NCBI RefSeq assembly: GCF_000550805.1
Contig: NZ_CP004353.1
Span: forward strand, 1,736,001 to 1,800,000
Reading direction: 5' to 3'
DNA from: Corynebacterium vitaeruminis DSM 20294
GTDB taxonomy: Bacteria > Actinomycetota > Actinomycetes > Mycobacteriales > Mycobacteriaceae
DNA: 64,000 nt
The position numbers and the translations under genes are program-made. Shown here piece after piece: positions 18,323 through 28,535 of this stretch (within the stretch, counting starts at the first letter, position 1; each line of letters opens with the position of its first letter). The notes beneath the pieces are model-generated. The model had not been told where the DNA came from. It searched no databases and saw nothing but the letters and a program-made list of their open reading frames with translations.

Positions 18323-20869
18323 GTGAATCTCACCCAGATGCTGCCAGACCTCAAGGAAGTCCCCGAGTCGCTCGTCGACGAGTCGATCTTCGACTCGTTT
18401 ATCTCGTGGACTCGCGACCGCGGGATCACCCTCTACCCCGCACAGGAGGAGGCCGCGCTCGGCATCTTGGCGGAGGACAACGTCATCCTGGCCACGCCGA
18501 CGGGCTCGGGAAAGTCGATGGTGGCCATCGCCGCCCACTTCATCGCGATGGCCCGCGGCCAGCGCAGCTTCTACACCGCACCCATCAAGGCGCTGGTGAG
18601 CGAGAAGTTCTTCGCCCTGTGCGAGATCTTCGGGCCGGAGTCGGTGGGCATGATGACCGGCGACGCCACCGTCAACGGCAACGCGCCGATCATCTGCGCG
18701 ACCGCGGAGATCGTGGCCAACATCGCCCTGCGCGAGGGCCCCGACTCCCGGATCGACCAGGTGGTCATGGACGAGTTCCACTACTACTCCGAGCCCGACC
18801 GCGGCTGGGCCTGGCAGGTGCCGCTCTTGGAGCTTCCCAAGGCCCAGTTCCTGCTCATGTCCGCCACCCTGGGCGACGTCTCCGGCATCTCCACGGACCT
18901 GTCCGCGCGCACGGGCCGCGCAACCAACCTCGTGGGCAGCGACGCCGAACGCCCCGTCCCCCTCGACTTCGAGTTCGTGTACACGCCGGTCCACGAGACT
19001 ATCGAGAACATCCTCAGTACGGGCAAGGCGCCGGTCTACGTCGTGCACTTCACGCAGCGCGAGGCCGTCGAGCGCGCCCAGTCGCTGGGCAGCCTCAACA
19101 TCCTCACGCCCGAGGAAAAAGAGCGGATCCGCCAGGAGATCGGCGACTTCAAGTTCACCACCACCTTCGGGCAGACGCTGTCCAAGCTCGTGCGCAAGGG
19201 CATCGGTGTGCACCACGCGGGAATGCTGCCCAAGTACCGTAGGCTCGTCGAAAAGCTCTCGCAGACCGGCCTGCTCAAGGTGATCTGCGGTACGGACACC
19301 CTCGGCGTGGGCATCAACGTGCCCATCCGCACCGTCTTGTTCACCGGACTGGCCAAGTTCGACGGCACCAAGCAGCGCATCCTCGCCTCGCGCGAGTTCC
19401 ACCAGATCGCCGGGCGCGCCGGGCGCGCGGGCTACGACACGGTCGGATACGTCATCATCGAGGCGACCGAGCACGAGATCGAGAACTGGCGCGCCCGCGA
19501 GCGCGCAGGCTCCGACCCCAAGAAGCTGAAGAAGATCCGAAAGAAGTCCGCCCGCGAGGGCGAGGTCACCTGGACCGCCAAGACCTACGAGCGGCTCATC
19601 GAAGCCGAGGCCGAGCCGCTGACCAGCCAGTTCCGGGCGTCCAACTCGGTGCTGCTCAATGTCATCGCGCGCGGCGGGGACGTGTACGGAAACCTGAAGG
19701 CGCTGCTGCGCGGGAACCACAACACCCGCGACCGCCAGAACAAGGACATCCTCAAGGCCATCGAGCTCTTCCGCGGACTCGTCCAGGCGGGCATCGTGGT
19801 GGAAAGGCGCGAGGCGGGCGAGCTGTCCTACGAGATCACCGAGGACCTCCAGCGCGACTTCGCGCTCAACCAGCCGCTGGCCCCGTTCGCGCTCGCCGCA
19901 CTCGAGCTGCTCGACCGCGAGTCGGAGAACTACACCTTCGACGTCATCAGCGTCTTCGAGGCGGTGCTGGAGGATCCCCGGCCGCTGCTCATCGCGCAGC
20001 AGAAGGCCGCCCGCGGCGAGGAGATCGCCAGGCTGAAATCCGAGGGCGTGGACTACACCGAGCGCATGCAGCTGGTGGAGGAGATCACCTGGCCGCGCCC
20101 GCTCGAGGAGCTGCTCGAGAACGCCTACGACACCTACTCCGCCGGCCACCCCTGGGCGCGGGAGTTTAGCCTGAGCCCCAAGTCCGTCATCCGCGAGATG
20201 ATCGAGAAGGGCATGACCTTCTCCGACCTCATCGCCACCTACGGGATCGCCCGAGCCGAGGGCGTCGTTTTGCGGTACCTGACCGACGCGTGGAAGACGC
20301 TGCAGCACACGATCCCCGTCGACGCGCTCACCGACGAACTCGACGACGTCATCGTGTGGCTGGGAGAGCTCGTCCGGCAAGTCGACTCCTCGCTGGTCGA
20401 CGAGTGGGCGCAGATGGCCGACCCCGACGCCCCCATCAGCCAGGACACGCTGGCCCAGGAGCTCGCCTTCGGCGTCGAGGACCCGACCGCGCTCACGGCG
20501 AACGCCCGCGCCTTCGAGATCATGGTGCGCAACTTCGCCTTCCGCGTGGTGCACCTGTTCGGCATGGAGAAGGAGGACGAGCTCGAGGCCATGTTCTCCT
20601 ACCTCAAGGAGCAGCCCAGCTGGCCCGACGAGCTCGACGCCTACTTCGACGAGTACGACGACATCGACCTCGGGCCCGAGGCCAGGGGCAAGGACTACTT
20701 CCGCTGCGCCCGCAGCGTGGAGGGCAACGCCCGCCGCTGGGAGGTCCTGCAGACGCTCAAGGACCCCGCGGGCGACAACGCCTTCCGGCTGCGCATCCTC
20801 GTCGACCTCGACGCCTCCGACGAGGCTGGCGAGGTGCGCGCGCACTCGGTGGAGCTGCAGCAGCTTTGA
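18323..20869 (+). CDS. Ski2-like DEAD/DEAH RNA helicase with DUF3516
   Basis: Large SF2 helicase of 848 aa. Motifs: LYPAQEEAALGI (Q-like), Walker A ATPTGSGKSMV, Ia TAPIKALVSEKF, motif II MDEFHYY, motif III LMSATLG, GTDTLGVGINVPIRTVLFTGL and QIAGRAGRAGYDTVG (V and VI). The C-terminal half from about residue 400 is the DUF3516 region, ending in a domain with clustered Asp/Glu. Probable role in RNA processing or degradation by similarity to Ski2/Mtr4 enzymes; this is inference. GTG start 27 bases after the hairpin. Confidence 0.87.
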   Translation: MNLTQMLPDLKEVPESLVDESIFDSFISWTRDRGITLYPAQEEAALGILAEDNVILATPTGSGKSMVAIAAHFIAMARGQRSFYTAPIKALVSEKFFALCEIFGPESVGMMTGDATVNGNAPIICATAEIVANIALREGPDSRIDQVVMDEFHYYSEPDRGWAWQVPLLELPKAQFLLMSATLGDVSGISTDLSARTGRATNLVGSDAERPVPLDFEFVYTPVHETIENILSTGKAPVYVVHFTQREAVERAQSLGSLNILTPEEKERIRQEIGDFKFTTTFGQTLSKLVRKGIGVHHAGMLPKYRRLVEKLSQTGLLKVICGTDTLGVGINVPIRTVLFTGLAKFDGTKQRILASREFHQIAGRAGRAGYDTVGYVIIEATEHEIENWRARERAGSDPKKLKKIRKKSAREGEVTWTAKTYERLIEAEAEPLTSQFRASNSVLLNVIARGGDVYGNLKALLRGNHNTRDRQNKDILKAIELFRGLVQAGIVVERREAGELSYEITEDLQRDFALNQPLAPFALAALELLDRESENYTFDVISVFEAVLEDPRPLLIAQQKAARGEEIARLKSEGVDYTERMQLVEEITWPRPLEELLENAYDTYSAGHPWAREFSLSPKSVIREMIEKGMTFSDLIATYGIARAEGVVLRYLTDAWKTLQHTIPVDALTDELDDVIVWLGELVRQVDSSLVDEWAQMADPDAPISQDTLAQELAFGVEDPTALTANARAFEIMVRNFAFRVVHLFGMEKEDELEAMFSYLKEQPSWPDELDAYFDEYDDIDLGPEARGKDYFRCARSVEGNARRWEVLQTLKDPAGDNAFRLRILVDLDASDEAGEVRAHSVELQQL

Positions 20870-20911
20870 TCGGGCGGCCGCGCGCCATGGCCGTCGACAA
20901 GCACAAGCAAA

Positions 20912-20941
20912 GCCCCAGGCCGCGAAATGCGAACCTGGGGC
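20912..20941. terminator. helicase/ahpD convergent hairpin
   Basis: Eight-bp GCCCCAGG/CCTGGGGC stem with a 14-base loop between the convergent helicase and ahpD genes. No strong T run on either side. Confidence 0.5.
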
Positions 20942-20974
20942 GCGGCCGCGAACGACGCGACCGAAAAGGATGCC

Positions 20975-21499
20975 TTAGCGGGCTGCCTCGATCTGGACCG
21001 CCTGGGCGACGGCCTGGATGACGGCGGCGACCTTGACGGCCTCCCACACCTGCTCCTTGGTCAGGCCCTCCTCGCGGACGGTGCCCGCGTGGGCGATGAG
21101 GCAGTGCTCACAGCCGTTGATGGAGGAAACCGCGAGAGACCACAGCTCGAAATCTGCCTTCTCCACACCCGGCTTAGAGATGATGTTCATGCGCATACCG
21201 AACTTGACCTGCGCGTAATCGTCGCCGAGCCAGTTCTTGGCGCGGTAACCAACATTGTTCATAGCCATGACGGTAGCGGCACCAAACGCGGCCTCGACAG
21301 CCTCGGGAGAAAGGTGCTCGCTTGCCTCTTCCATGACCTCGGAGAGGACGGTGTCGTTGCGGGTGGCAGCGGCACAGGCCAGCAGGGTTCCCCACAGCTG
21401 CTGCTCGCTCAGCTCGGTGGAGCGGGTCAGGGAGCCGAGGTTCAGCTTTTGATCCTTCGCGTACTCAGGGAGCGAAGACTTCAGATTCTCGATAGACAT
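20975..21499 (-). CDS. ahpD: alkyl hydroperoxide reductase AhpD
   Basis: Carboxymuconolactone-decarboxylase-fold peroxidase partner (174 aa) that reduces AhpC using a lipoyl electron donor. The redox motif [12 protein letters not shown] carries the CxxC pair and following His; an all-helical N-terminal half ([20 protein letters not shown]) fits the family. Six bases after ahpC in the same direction, forming an ahpC-ahpD operon divergent from oxyR. Confidence 0.93.
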   Translation of the reverse strand: MSIENLKSSLPEYAKDQKLNLGSLTRSTELSEQQLWGTLLACAAATRNDTVLSEVMEEASEHLSPEAVEAAFGAATVMAMNNVGYRAKNWLGDDYAQVKFGMRMNIISKPGVEKADFELWSLAVSSINGCEHCLIAHAGTVREEGLTKEQVWEAVKVAAVIQAVAQAVQIEAAR

Positions 21500-21505
21500 A
21501 GGCGG

Positions 21506-22102
21506 TTACTTCAGGCCTTCCTGGATGACGGACATCTTGTCGATGTTCTTGGTCGGGTCGTTCTTCTGCCAGTTGCAGGCGCAGACCTCCTCGGACTGCA
21601 GGGCGTCCAGGACGCGGAGGACCTCGTCGACGTTGCGGCCCACAGCGTCCGGGGTGACGGACACGAACTGGATGATGCCGTCGGGGTCGACGATGAAGGT
21701 GGCGCGGTCAGCAACGCCGTCGGCGTTCTCGACGCCGAGCTCGCGGATGAGCTCGTGCTTGATGTCGGAGAACATCGGGAACGGGATCTCCTTCAGCTCC
21801 GGGTGGGTTGCACGCCAGTTGAAGTGGGAGAACTCGTTGTCGATGGAGCCGCCGAGGATCTGGGTGTCGCGGTCCTGGAACTCCTCGTCGAGCTTGCCGA
21901 ATGCGGCGATCTCGGTGGGGCAGACGAAGGTGAAGTCCTTCGGGTAGAAGAAGACAACCTTCCACTTACCCTCGTAGCTGTCAGAGCTCACCGTCTCGAA
22001 GTAGTCTTCCGGCTGGGTGGCGTTGACATCGTGCAGGTCGCCGCCCTTGAGGGCAACGAGAGAAAACTCAGGGAACTTCTCACCAACGGTCTTAATAGCC
22101 AT
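21506..22102 (-). CDS. ahpC: alkyl hydroperoxide reductase AhpC (2-Cys peroxiredoxin)
   Basis: Peroxiredoxin (198 aa) detoxifying peroxides and peroxynitrite. Peroxidatic Cys in DFTFVCPTEIAAF, conserved Arg in the WRATHPEL context, and resolving Cys pair in EEVCACNWQ near the C-terminus. Start ATG at 22102 follows GGAGG with five-base spacing; an in-frame ATG four codons earlier overlaps that site. Control by the divergent OxyR is likely from layout. Confidence 0.95.
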   Translation of the reverse strand: MAIKTVGEKFPEFSLVALKGGDLHDVNATQPEDYFETVSSDSYEGKWKVVFFYPKDFTFVCPTEIAAFGKLDEEFQDRDTQILGGSIDNEFSHFNWRATHPELKEIPFPMFSDIKHELIRELGVENADGVADRATFIVDPDGIIQFVSVTPDAVGRNVDEVLRVLDALQSEEVCACNWQKNDPTKNIDKMSVIQEGLK

Positions 22103-22428
22103 CTTTTCCTCCATATGTGGGGTCGATTTTTGAAGACAATAGCGGTTAGGGGCCAATCCGCCGCCTGTGTCGGGCCCTTCTATCCCCGCTCCTCGCCTCC
22201 GCGGCCCACTGTGACCACGGAGCATAGGAGTGGGCGATGAGGCCCGGCAGAATCTTGAGCCCTGCCACCAAAACTGATCTTAAGCTCCGCTCCAAGGAAG
22301 CGCTAGGAAGTGGAAAAGAAAGTTCTGATTGACTTTCTTAACTAATTTCGAGCCTGCAATACATTATGCCTATCTTCTTTCGATTCGTCAATATGAAATC
22401 ACGTTAAATTTGTATATAGTTTATAGGT
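22103..22428. promoter_or_regulatory. ahpC-oxyR divergent control region
   Basis: A 326-base spacer. The half next to oxyR (22310-22428) is A/T-rich and contains TATAGT near 22414 just before the oxyR ATG, plus several T-N11-A arrangements typical of LysR-type sites. I cannot define a single OxyR box. The half next to ahpC is G/C-rich with no gene visible. Confidence 0.5.
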
Positions 22429-23361
22429 ATGAACAATAAAGAGTATCGGCCCACTCTCGCGCAGCTGCGGACTTTCGTGACGATCGCTGAAAACAAGCAC
22501 TTCGGAACCGCTGCAGCCAAGCTCAACATTTCCCAGCCGTCGCTCTCCCAGGCGCTCGTCGCCCTCGAGGCGGGGCTGGGCGTCCAGCTCATCGAGCGCT
22601 CGACGCGCAAGGTTATTGTTACCCCCGCGGGGGAAGCGCTCCTCCCCTACGCGAAGTCGACGCTAGACGCGGCGGACGCCTTTATCGCCCACGCCCACGG
22701 CGCCTCCGGCACGCTCGCCGGCCCCATGTCCATCGGCATCATCCCCACCATCGCCCCCTATATATTGCCGTGGCTCTTAGAAAGCGTGCAGCACGATTAC
22801 CCCGAGCTCGAGCTCCGCATCGTCGAGGATCAGACGAAGCACCTGTTTAGGCAGCTCAAAGACGGCCAGATCGACTGCGCCGTGCTGGCGCTTCCCACCG
22901 AGCAGCAGGGCTTGGTGGAGATTCCGCTGTACGACGAGCACTTCATCATGGTCGTCCCCCACGACCACACCTTCGCCCACCGCGAGGATCTCCAGCTGGA
23001 AAACCTCAAGGACATCGACCTCCTGCTCCTCGAGGACGGCCACTGCCTCCACGACCAGATCGTGGACCTCTGCCGCCAGGTGGAGGTCAACCCGGAGAAC
23101 TCCCCGCTGGCGGAGACCCGCGCGGCGTCCCTGACCACCGTGCTCCAGCTGGTCGGCGCGGGAATCGGCGGCACGCTGGTCCCCGAGTCGGCGGTGAGCA
23201 TCGAGTGCACGCGCCCCACGATTGCTACCGCGCACTTCAATCCCAACGTCACCGCCTCCCGCAAGGTGGGCCTGGTGTACCGCTCCTCCAGCTCGCGCGG
23301 CGAGGAGTTCCACAAGCTGGGCACGCTCGTCGCGGGCGCGTTCGCCAAGTCGATTTCCTAG
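22429..23361 (+). CDS. oxyR: hydrogen-peroxide-sensing regulator OxyR
   Basis: LysR-type regulator (310 aa). N-terminal helix-turn-helix TLAQLRTFVTIAENKHFGTAAAKL with SQPSLSQALVALE; the effector domain contains EDGHCLHDQIVDLC, the two redox cysteines nine apart as in OxyR. GVGAGIGGTLVPESAV-like segment near residue 245. The ATG lies about ten bases after a TATAGT element, suggesting a very short or absent leader. Divergent from ahpC-ahpD, the typical OxyR target. Confidence 0.92.
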   Translation: MNNKEYRPTLAQLRTFVTIAENKHFGTAAAKLNISQPSLSQALVALEAGLGVQLIERSTRKVIVTPAGEALLPYAKSTLDAADAFIAHAHGASGTLAGPMSIGIIPTIAPYILPWLLESVQHDYPELELRIVEDQTKHLFRQLKDGQIDCAVLALPTEQQGLVEIPLYDEHFIMVVPHDHTFAHREDLQLENLKDIDLLLLEDGHCLHDQIVDLCRQVEVNPENSPLAETRAASLTTVLQLVGAGIGGTLVPESAVSIECTRPTIATAHFNPNVTASRKVGLVYRSSSSRGEEFHKLGTLVAGAFAKSIS

Positions 23362-23407
23362 CCGGAATCGTTTCCGGCCGCGGTTATTCCGCCCGGTGCG
23401 CGGTAGT

Positions 23408-23413
23408 TACAAT
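23408..23413 (+). promoter_or_regulatory. -10 element for hrpA
   Basis: TACAAT, 11 bases before the hrpA ATG, implying a leader of five bases or fewer. Confidence 0.45.
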
Positions 23414-23424
23414 GTCACTTGACT

Positions 23425-26400
23425 ATGAACAACCACGCTGACTCCCCCCGGCATCCCTCGCCCCGCGGCAACCACCCGCGCCACGCGAAAAGGAAGGCGA
23501 CTCCGCCAAACCCCGAGGCCTTAAGGCGCAGGGATGAGCTCCTTTCCCAACTCGAATTAGTTAGCCTTGCCGACGACTACGGTTTCCGGCGCCGGCTCCA
23601 CAAGGCGCGCTCCGCGGCCGCCTTCGACGCCATCGCCAACGACATCACCCGCGCGGCGGAAGACGTGGAGCTGCGCAGGCTGTCCATACCGGAGATCTCC
23701 TTCCCCGAGCAGCTGCCCGTCTCGGCCCGCAAGGACGACATCGCCGAGGCCATCGCCAATCACCAGGTCGTGATCATCGCTGGCGAGACCGGCTCCGGCA
23801 AGACCACCCAGATCCCCAAGATCTGCCTCGAGCTCGGCCGCGGCGTGCGGGGAATGATCGGGCACACCCAGCCGCGCAGGCTCGCAGCCCGCACGGTCGC
23901 CGAGCGCATCGCCGCCGAGACCGAGACCGAAATCGGCGATCTAGTCGGCTACGCCATCCGCTTCGACGACGTGGTCTCCAAGCAGACCGCCGTGAAGATC
24001 ATGACGGACGGCATCCTGCTGGCTGAGATGCAGCGGGACCGCTACCTCAACGCCTACGACACGATCATCATCGACGAGGCGCACGAGCGCAGCCTCAACA
24101 TCGACTTCCTGCTCGGCTACCTCAAGCGGCTTCTCCCCAAGCGCCCCGACCTCAAGGTGATCATCACCTCGGCGACCATCGACCCCGAGCGCTTTGCGGA
24201 GCACTTTGCCGACTCCGAGGGAAACCCCGCTCCCATCATCGAGGTGTCCGGACGCACCTACCCCGTCGAGATCCTCTACCGGCCGCTGCAGGCACAGGTG
24301 GGCGAGAAGACGGTCGACATCGACCCCGTCGACGGCCTCATCGACGCCCTGCAAGAGCTGATGGGCTACGGCGACGGCGACATCCTGTGCTTCTTCGCAG
24401 GCGAGGCCGACATCCGCGAGGCGAGGGAGGCCATCGAGGGCCAGAAGTGGCGCGGCGCCGAGGTCGTTCCCCTCTACGGCCGGCTGTCCAACGAGGAGCA
24501 GCACAAGGTGTTTCGCCCGCACTCCGGGCGCCGCATCGTGCTGGCCACCAACATCGCCGAGACCTCGCTGACCGTGCCCGGCATCCACTTCGTGGTGGAC
24601 ACCGGAACCGCCCGCATCTCCCGCTACTCGCTCAAAAACAAGGTTCAGCGCTTGCCTATCGAGCCCATCTCGCAGGCCAGCGCCAACCAGCGCTCGGGAC
24701 GATGCGGCCGCGTTGCCGACGGCATCGCCATCCGCCTGTACTCGGAGGAGGACTTCGAGGCGCGCCCGGAGTTCACCGACCCCGAGATCCTGCGCACCAA
24801 CCTGGCCAGCGTCATCCTTCAGATGGCCAGCCTTCGCCTAGGCGACATCGACGAGTTCCCGTTCATCCAGAAGCCGGACACCCGCTCCATTCGCGACGGC
24901 CTGCTGCTGCTCCACGAGCTCGGCGCGCTGACCAACTCCACTTCGGAGAACGGCTCCCCGACGCTCACCCGCGTCGGACGCACGCTCGCGAGGATCCCGG
25001 TCGACCCGCGGATGGCGCGCATGCTCGTCGCCGGACAGCAGCTGGGCTGCCTGGGCGCGGTCTACGTCATCGTCGCCGGGCTGTCCATCCAGGACATTCG
25101 GGAACGCCCCTTGGAAAAACAGGCCCAGGCCGACCAGCTCCACGCCCGGTTTAGGGACAAGACCAGCGACTTCCTCACCTACCTCAACCTGTGGAACTAC
25201 ATCTCCGGCGAGCGCGCCCAGCTGTCCGGCAACGCCTTCAAGAAGAAGATGCAGGCAGAGTTCCTTCACTACATGCGTATCCGCGAGTGGTGGGATCTTG
25301 TCCGCCAGCTGCAGAACATCGGTGACCAGATCGGCTGGGACAAGCCGGCGGACGACGTGGAAAAGCCGGACGAGGACGCCATCCACCGCTCGCTGCTGTC
25401 GGGTTTGCTCTCCCACATTGGTATCCGGGTCGCCGAGTCGAGGGAGTTTCAGGGCGCCAGGAACACCCGCTTTGCGATCTTCCCGGGCTCCGCGCTGTCC
25501 AAGAAGCCGCCGCAGTTCATCATGGCCTCGGCGCTCGTGGAGACCTCCAGGCTGTGGGCGCGCGACGTCGCGGCGATCGACCCGCGCTGGGTCGAGGAGC
25601 TCTCCCAGGATCTGCTCAAGCATCAGTACTCCGAGCCCCACTGGTCGACGAAGCACGTCAACGCGATGTGCTACGAGCGCGCCACGCTCTACGGCGTGCC
25701 CATCGTCGTCGACCGGCTCATCCCCTTTCATCGGGTCGAGCCTGAGGACGCGCGTGCGCTGTTCATCCGGCACGCCCTCGTTCAGGGCGAGTGGACCACC
25801 CACCACGCCTTTTACAAGAAGAACAGCGAGAAGCTGGCCGAGGCCGAGGAGCTGGAGGCGAAGGCTCGCCGCCGCGACTTGCTGGTGGATGAGGACAGCC
25901 TCTTCGACTTCTACGACGCCCGCGTGCCCGAGTCCGTCTACTCCGGCGTCACCTTCGACCGCTGGTGGAAGAAGGCCTCCCGCGAGGACGCAACCCTCCT
26001 CGACTTCGACCCGGACAAGCTGCTGCACGACGACGCCCAGGAGGTGACCGAGGAACAGTTCCCGAGCACCTGGTACCAGAACTCCCTCAAGCTCGAGCTC
26101 TCCTACGTGTTCGAGCCGGGCGCACCCGACGACGGCGTGACCATGCAGGTCCCCATCCCCCTGCTCGCTGGCATCAGCGAGGAGGGCTGCGAGTGGCTGG
26201 TCCCCGGCGTGCGCCTCGAGCTCGTCACCGAGCTCATCCGCTCGCTGCCCAAGCACATCCGCCGCTCGGTTGTCCCCGCCCCCAACTTCGCCGAGCGCAT
26301 CCTCCCCTCGCTCCATCCCGACGAGGGCGGCCTGTTGGAGCAGATCGCGCAGCGCCTAGGCGAGATCACGCACATCACCATCGAGCCCGGTGACTTCGAC

Positions 26401-27414
26401 CAGACGAAGCTGCCCGCCCACCTGCGCATGCGATACGCCGCCGTCGACCGCCACGGCAAGGTGATCGACTCCGACCGCGACCTCGACGCCCTCAAGCGCC
26501 GCCGCGCGGGACAGATCAAGTCGTCCGTGTCGCGGGTCAACCGCCGCATCGAGCAGAAGGAAACGACTACTTGGACAAGGGACACCCTCGGCGAGGTCAA
26601 GGAGGCCATCCAGACCACCGTCGACGGGCAGAAGGTCAAGGCCTACCCCGCGCTCGTGGCCACCCCCAACGGCATCGCGGTCAGGGCCATGCCCACGAAG
26701 GAGGAGGCAGAGGCGTCGATCTTCAGCGCGAACCTCACCATGCTGCTGCGTGAGATCACGGTGAACACCCAGAAGACGCTCAACGGGCTCCCCCTCAAGC
26801 AGCGCGTCGCGGTGGAAAACTACCCGCACGGCGGCCCGGAAGGCTTGGTCAACGATGCCCGCACCGCGGCGATCCGCGACCTCATGATGGAGCACGGCGG
26901 GCCCGTACGCACGCCGGAGGAGTTCCAGAGCCTGCTCTCCACCGTCCGGCAGCTCGTGGCGGGGAGGGTGCGACAAATGATCGTCGCGCTCGCACCCGGT
27001 CTGGTGTCCTACTTTGACATCCAGAACCAGCTCAAAGGCTGGAAGGGCGCCGCCATCGACGACCTCAACCGGCAGCTGGACTTCCTGCTGCCCGAGCACG
27101 CGGTGTCCAAGCACGGCGTATCACGGCTCAAGCACCTCCCCCGCTACCTGCAGGCCATGAGCATCCGGCTCGAGGAGATGGACAGGAACCCCGGCAAGGA
27201 CCAGCAGCGACAGGAAGTCGTGGAAAAGCTCGAGGCACAGCTGAGCCAGAAAGTGTCCTCGGCACGGAAGGGCTCCATCCGGGTGTCAAACATCCGCGAC
27301 ATCCAGTGGCAGCTGCAGGAGCTTCGCGTGAGCCTGTTCGCACAGCGCCTGGGTACCGCCCAGAGCGTTTCCGAGCGCAAGATCGCCAAGGCGATTCAGT
27401 CGCTCGGGGCCTAG
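23425..27414 (+). CDS. hrpA: ATP-dependent RNA helicase HrpA
   Basis: DEAH-box RNA helicase of 1329 aa, normal for HrpA, which rescues stalled ribosomes or remodels RNA. Walker [14 protein letters not shown] near residue 120, motif [22 protein letters not shown] motif [16 protein letters not shown] (V) and QRSGRCGRV (VI), then the ratchet/OB-fold region and a long C-terminal DUF3418 domain (from about residue 700). ATG at 23425; a TTG two codons upstream is possible. The stop overlaps the nrdR stop on the other strand (CTAG). Confidence 0.95.
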   Translation: MNNHADSPRHPSPRGNHPRHAKRKATPPNPEALRRRDELLSQLELVSLADDYGFRRRLHKARSAAAFDAIANDITRAAEDVELRRLSIPEISFPEQLPVSARKDDIAEAIANHQVVIIAGETGSGKTTQIPKICLELGRGVRGMIGHTQPRRLAARTVAERIAAETETEIGDLVGYAIRFDDVVSKQTAVKIMTDGILLAEMQRDRYLNAYDTIIIDEAHERSLNIDFLLGYLKRLLPKRPDLKVIITSATIDPERFAEHFADSEGNPAPIIEVSGRTYPVEILYRPLQAQVGEKTVDIDPVDGLIDALQELMGYGDGDILCFFAGEADIREAREAIEGQKWRGAEVVPLYGRLSNEEQHKVFRPHSGRRIVLATNIAETSLTVPGIHFVVDTGTARISRYSLKNKVQRLPIEPISQASANQRSGRCGRVADGIAIRLYSEEDFEARPEFTDPEILRTNLASVILQMASLRLGDIDEFPFIQKPDTRSIRDGLLLLHELGALTNSTSENGSPTLTRVGRTLARIPVDPRMARMLVAGQQLGCLGAVYVIVAGLSIQDIRERPLEKQAQADQLHARFRDKTSDFLTYLNLWNYISGERAQLSGNAFKKKMQAEFLHYMRIREWWDLVRQLQNIGDQIGWDKPADDVEKPDEDAIHRSLLSGLLSHIGIRVAESREFQGARNTRFAIFPGSALSKKPPQFIMASALVETSRLWARDVAAIDPRWVEELSQDLLKHQYSEPHWSTKHVNAMCYERATLYGVPIVVDRLIPFHRVEPEDARALFIRHALVQGEWTTHHAFYKKNSEKLAEAEELEAKARRRDLLVDEDSLFDFYDARVPESVYSGVTFDRWWKKASREDATLLDFDPDKLLHDDAQEVTEEQFPSTWYQNSLKLELSYVFEPGAPDDGVTMQVPIPLLAGISEEGCEWLVPGVRLELVTELIRSLPKHIRRSVVPAPNFAERILPSLHPDEGGLLEQIAQRLGEITHITIEPGDFDQTKLPAHLRMRYAAVDRHGKVIDSDRDLDALKRRRAGQIKSSVSRVNRRIEQKETTTWTRDTLGEVKEAIQTTVDGQKVKAYPALVATPNGIAVRAMPTKEEAEASIFSANLTMLLREITVNTQKTLNGLPLKQRVAVENYPHGGPEGLVNDARTAAIRDLMMEHGGPVRTPEEFQSLLSTVRQLVAGRVRQMIVALAPGLVSYFDIQNQLKGWKGAAIDDLNRQLDFLLPEHAVSKHGVSRLKHLPRYLQAMSIRLEEMDRNPGKDQQRQEVVEKLEAQLSQKVSSARKGSIRVSNIRDIQWQLQELRVSLFAQRLGTAQSVSERKIAKAIQSLGA

Positions 27415-27872
27415 GACTCCTTCTGCCGGTCGCGTCGGCGCATGAGCCGGATCTCCGACTCGAAGTCGTCGGCGCTTTCGAAAGATTTGTACACCGACGC
27501 GAAGCGAAGGTAGGCGACCTCGTCCAGCTCGCGGAGCGGATCGAGGATGGCGAGGCCAATGTCGTTCGCGTACACCTGCGAGCTGCCCTTGTTTCGGACG
27601 GACTCCTCGACCTCCTGGGCGAGGACCTTGAGCGCGTCCTCCGACACGTTCCTCCCCTGGCAGGCACGGCGGACGCCGACGATGACCTTTTCGCGGCTGA
27701 ACGGCTCGGTAATGCCGTTGCGCTTGATGACCAGCAGCTGGGCCTTCTCGATGGTTGTAAAGCGGCCCTGGCACACGCTGCACTCGCGGCGCCGACGAAT
27801 CGCCGTGCCGCCGTCTATGACGCGCGAGTCAATGACCTTGGAATGCTGACTGTGACAAAACGGGCAATGCAC
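27411..27872 (-). CDS. nrdR: ribonucleotide reductase regulator NrdR
   Basis: ATP/dATP-sensing repressor of ribonucleotide reductase genes (153 aa). N-terminal zinc ribbon MHCPFC ... [15 protein letters not shown], then the ATP-cone domain ([16 protein letters not shown] onward). Length is typical. It overlaps the convergent hrpA stop by four bases. Downstream of the DivS-like gene on the same strand, as in C. glutamicum divS-nrdR. Confidence 0.96.
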   Translation of the reverse strand: MHCPFCHSQHSKVIDSRVIDGGTAIRRRRECSVCQGRFTTIEKAQLLVIKRNGITEPFSREKVIVGVRRACQGRNVSEDALKVLAQEVEESVRNKGSSQVYANDIGLAILDPLRELDEVAYLRFASVYKSFESADDFESEIRLMRRRDRQKES

Positions 27873-27909
27873 GGCTACATCATACCCGGTTGCTACAGGT
27901 GGCCTTTTC

Positions 27910-28236
27910 CTAGCGGCCCTGGCTTACCGCGGGCGCGGTAGCGGCTGGCGCCGCCCCATCCTCCGGCCAGGTGGCCAGCATGCCGCCCATGAGGGTGAGC
28001 CCGAGCAAGAAGCCGACGATGAGGCTCGAAGAGGAGGCCTTGCTCGAACGGCTGACTTCCGAGGAAGCCTCCGTTTCCACATGTTCACCTTCCCCTAGAT
28101 CGAATGTGCGAACCGGTGCTAGGCCGGCACCGATCTCGAGTGTCCCGCCGTCCCAGGTTGCAGCAGCGGGAACGACAAGCGCGGCCGGGCCACGAGTATG
28201 ACGACGCGTGCTGGCACGTGGCGACAAGATAGTCAT
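27910..28236 (-). CDS. small membrane protein in the divS position
   Basis: 108-aa protein with a polar N-terminal half and one transmembrane segment ([20 protein letters not shown], about residues 74-93) followed by an Ala/Pro tail. The ATG at 28236 has AAAGGAG upstream. It is divergent from lexA and in front of nrdR, exactly where C. glutamicum has divS, the SOS-induced cell-division suppressor; mycobacteria have the LysM protein Rv2719c/ChiZ there. I see no clear LysM domain. Assignment as DivS-like rests on position, size, topology and a candidate LexA box; sequence homology needs checking. Confidence 0.6.
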   Translation of the reverse strand: MTILSPRASTRRHTRGPAALVVPAAATWDGGTLEIGAGLAPVRTFDLGEGEHVETEASSEVSRSSKASSSSLIVGFLLGLTLMGGMLATWPEDGAAPAATAPAVSQGR

Positions 28237-28320
28237 TACAACTCCTTTGAGGAAAACTAGGTCGATCTGTAGGAACACGCAAAACCTTAAACAAAAGGTT
28301 CCCCACCGAAACCAACCGAT

Positions 28321-28336
28321 TCGCATGTCTGTTCGA
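28321..28336. promoter_or_regulatory. candidate LexA box 1 (divS-like side)
   Basis: TCGCATGTCTGTTCGA matches the corynebacterial SOS consensus TCGAACANNTGTTCGA at 11 of 14 defined positions. It lies about 85 bases before the DivS-like start. Confidence 0.5.
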
Positions 28337-28382
28337 AATTATGGATTGTTTTCGAATGGTTGTCAATCCCGCGACACGAAAT

Positions 28383-28398
28383 TCGAACATGTGTACCT
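28383..28398. promoter_or_regulatory. candidate LexA box 2 (lexA side)
   Basis: TCGAACATGTGTACCT matches the SOS consensus at 11 of 14 defined positions with a perfect left half. It lies just upstream of a TACACT -10 element (28417-28422), so bound LexA would block the lexA promoter. Confidence 0.6.
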
Positions 28399-28416
28399 GT
28401 TTGTCCCCTCATGCGC

Positions 28417-28422
28417 TACACT
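28417..28422 (+). promoter_or_regulatory. lexA -10 element
   Basis: TACACT, giving a lexA leader of about 105 bases. Confidence 0.45.
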
Positions 28423-28535
28423 GTCCTAGGAAAGATCAAATAGGTTTTCGAGATCGCCCTTTCGAATCCTTTTCCACACGCTGCGCCGGTCCCCACTCCC
28501 CGAGCGACGAATAGACGCAAAGGACACAACACACT

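Noticed and set aside
18308..20845. Open frame of about 845 codons antisense to the Ski2-like helicase
   Set aside because: Composition is Val/Gly/Asp/Arg/Leu-rich as expected from reading high-GC codons backward. The plus-strand protein has all helicase motifs.
22309..22342. AAGAAGT...ACTTTCTT as an OxyR box
   Set aside because: The arms do not match cleanly; I could not define a reliable site.
24838..26316. Long antisense frame within hrpA
   Set aside because: Same GC-frame artefact; hrpA is clearly coding through the whole stretch.
28440..28475. TTCGAATCC, resembling a tRNA T-loop
   Set aside because: No acceptor, D or anticodon stems can be found around it; it lies in the lexA leader.
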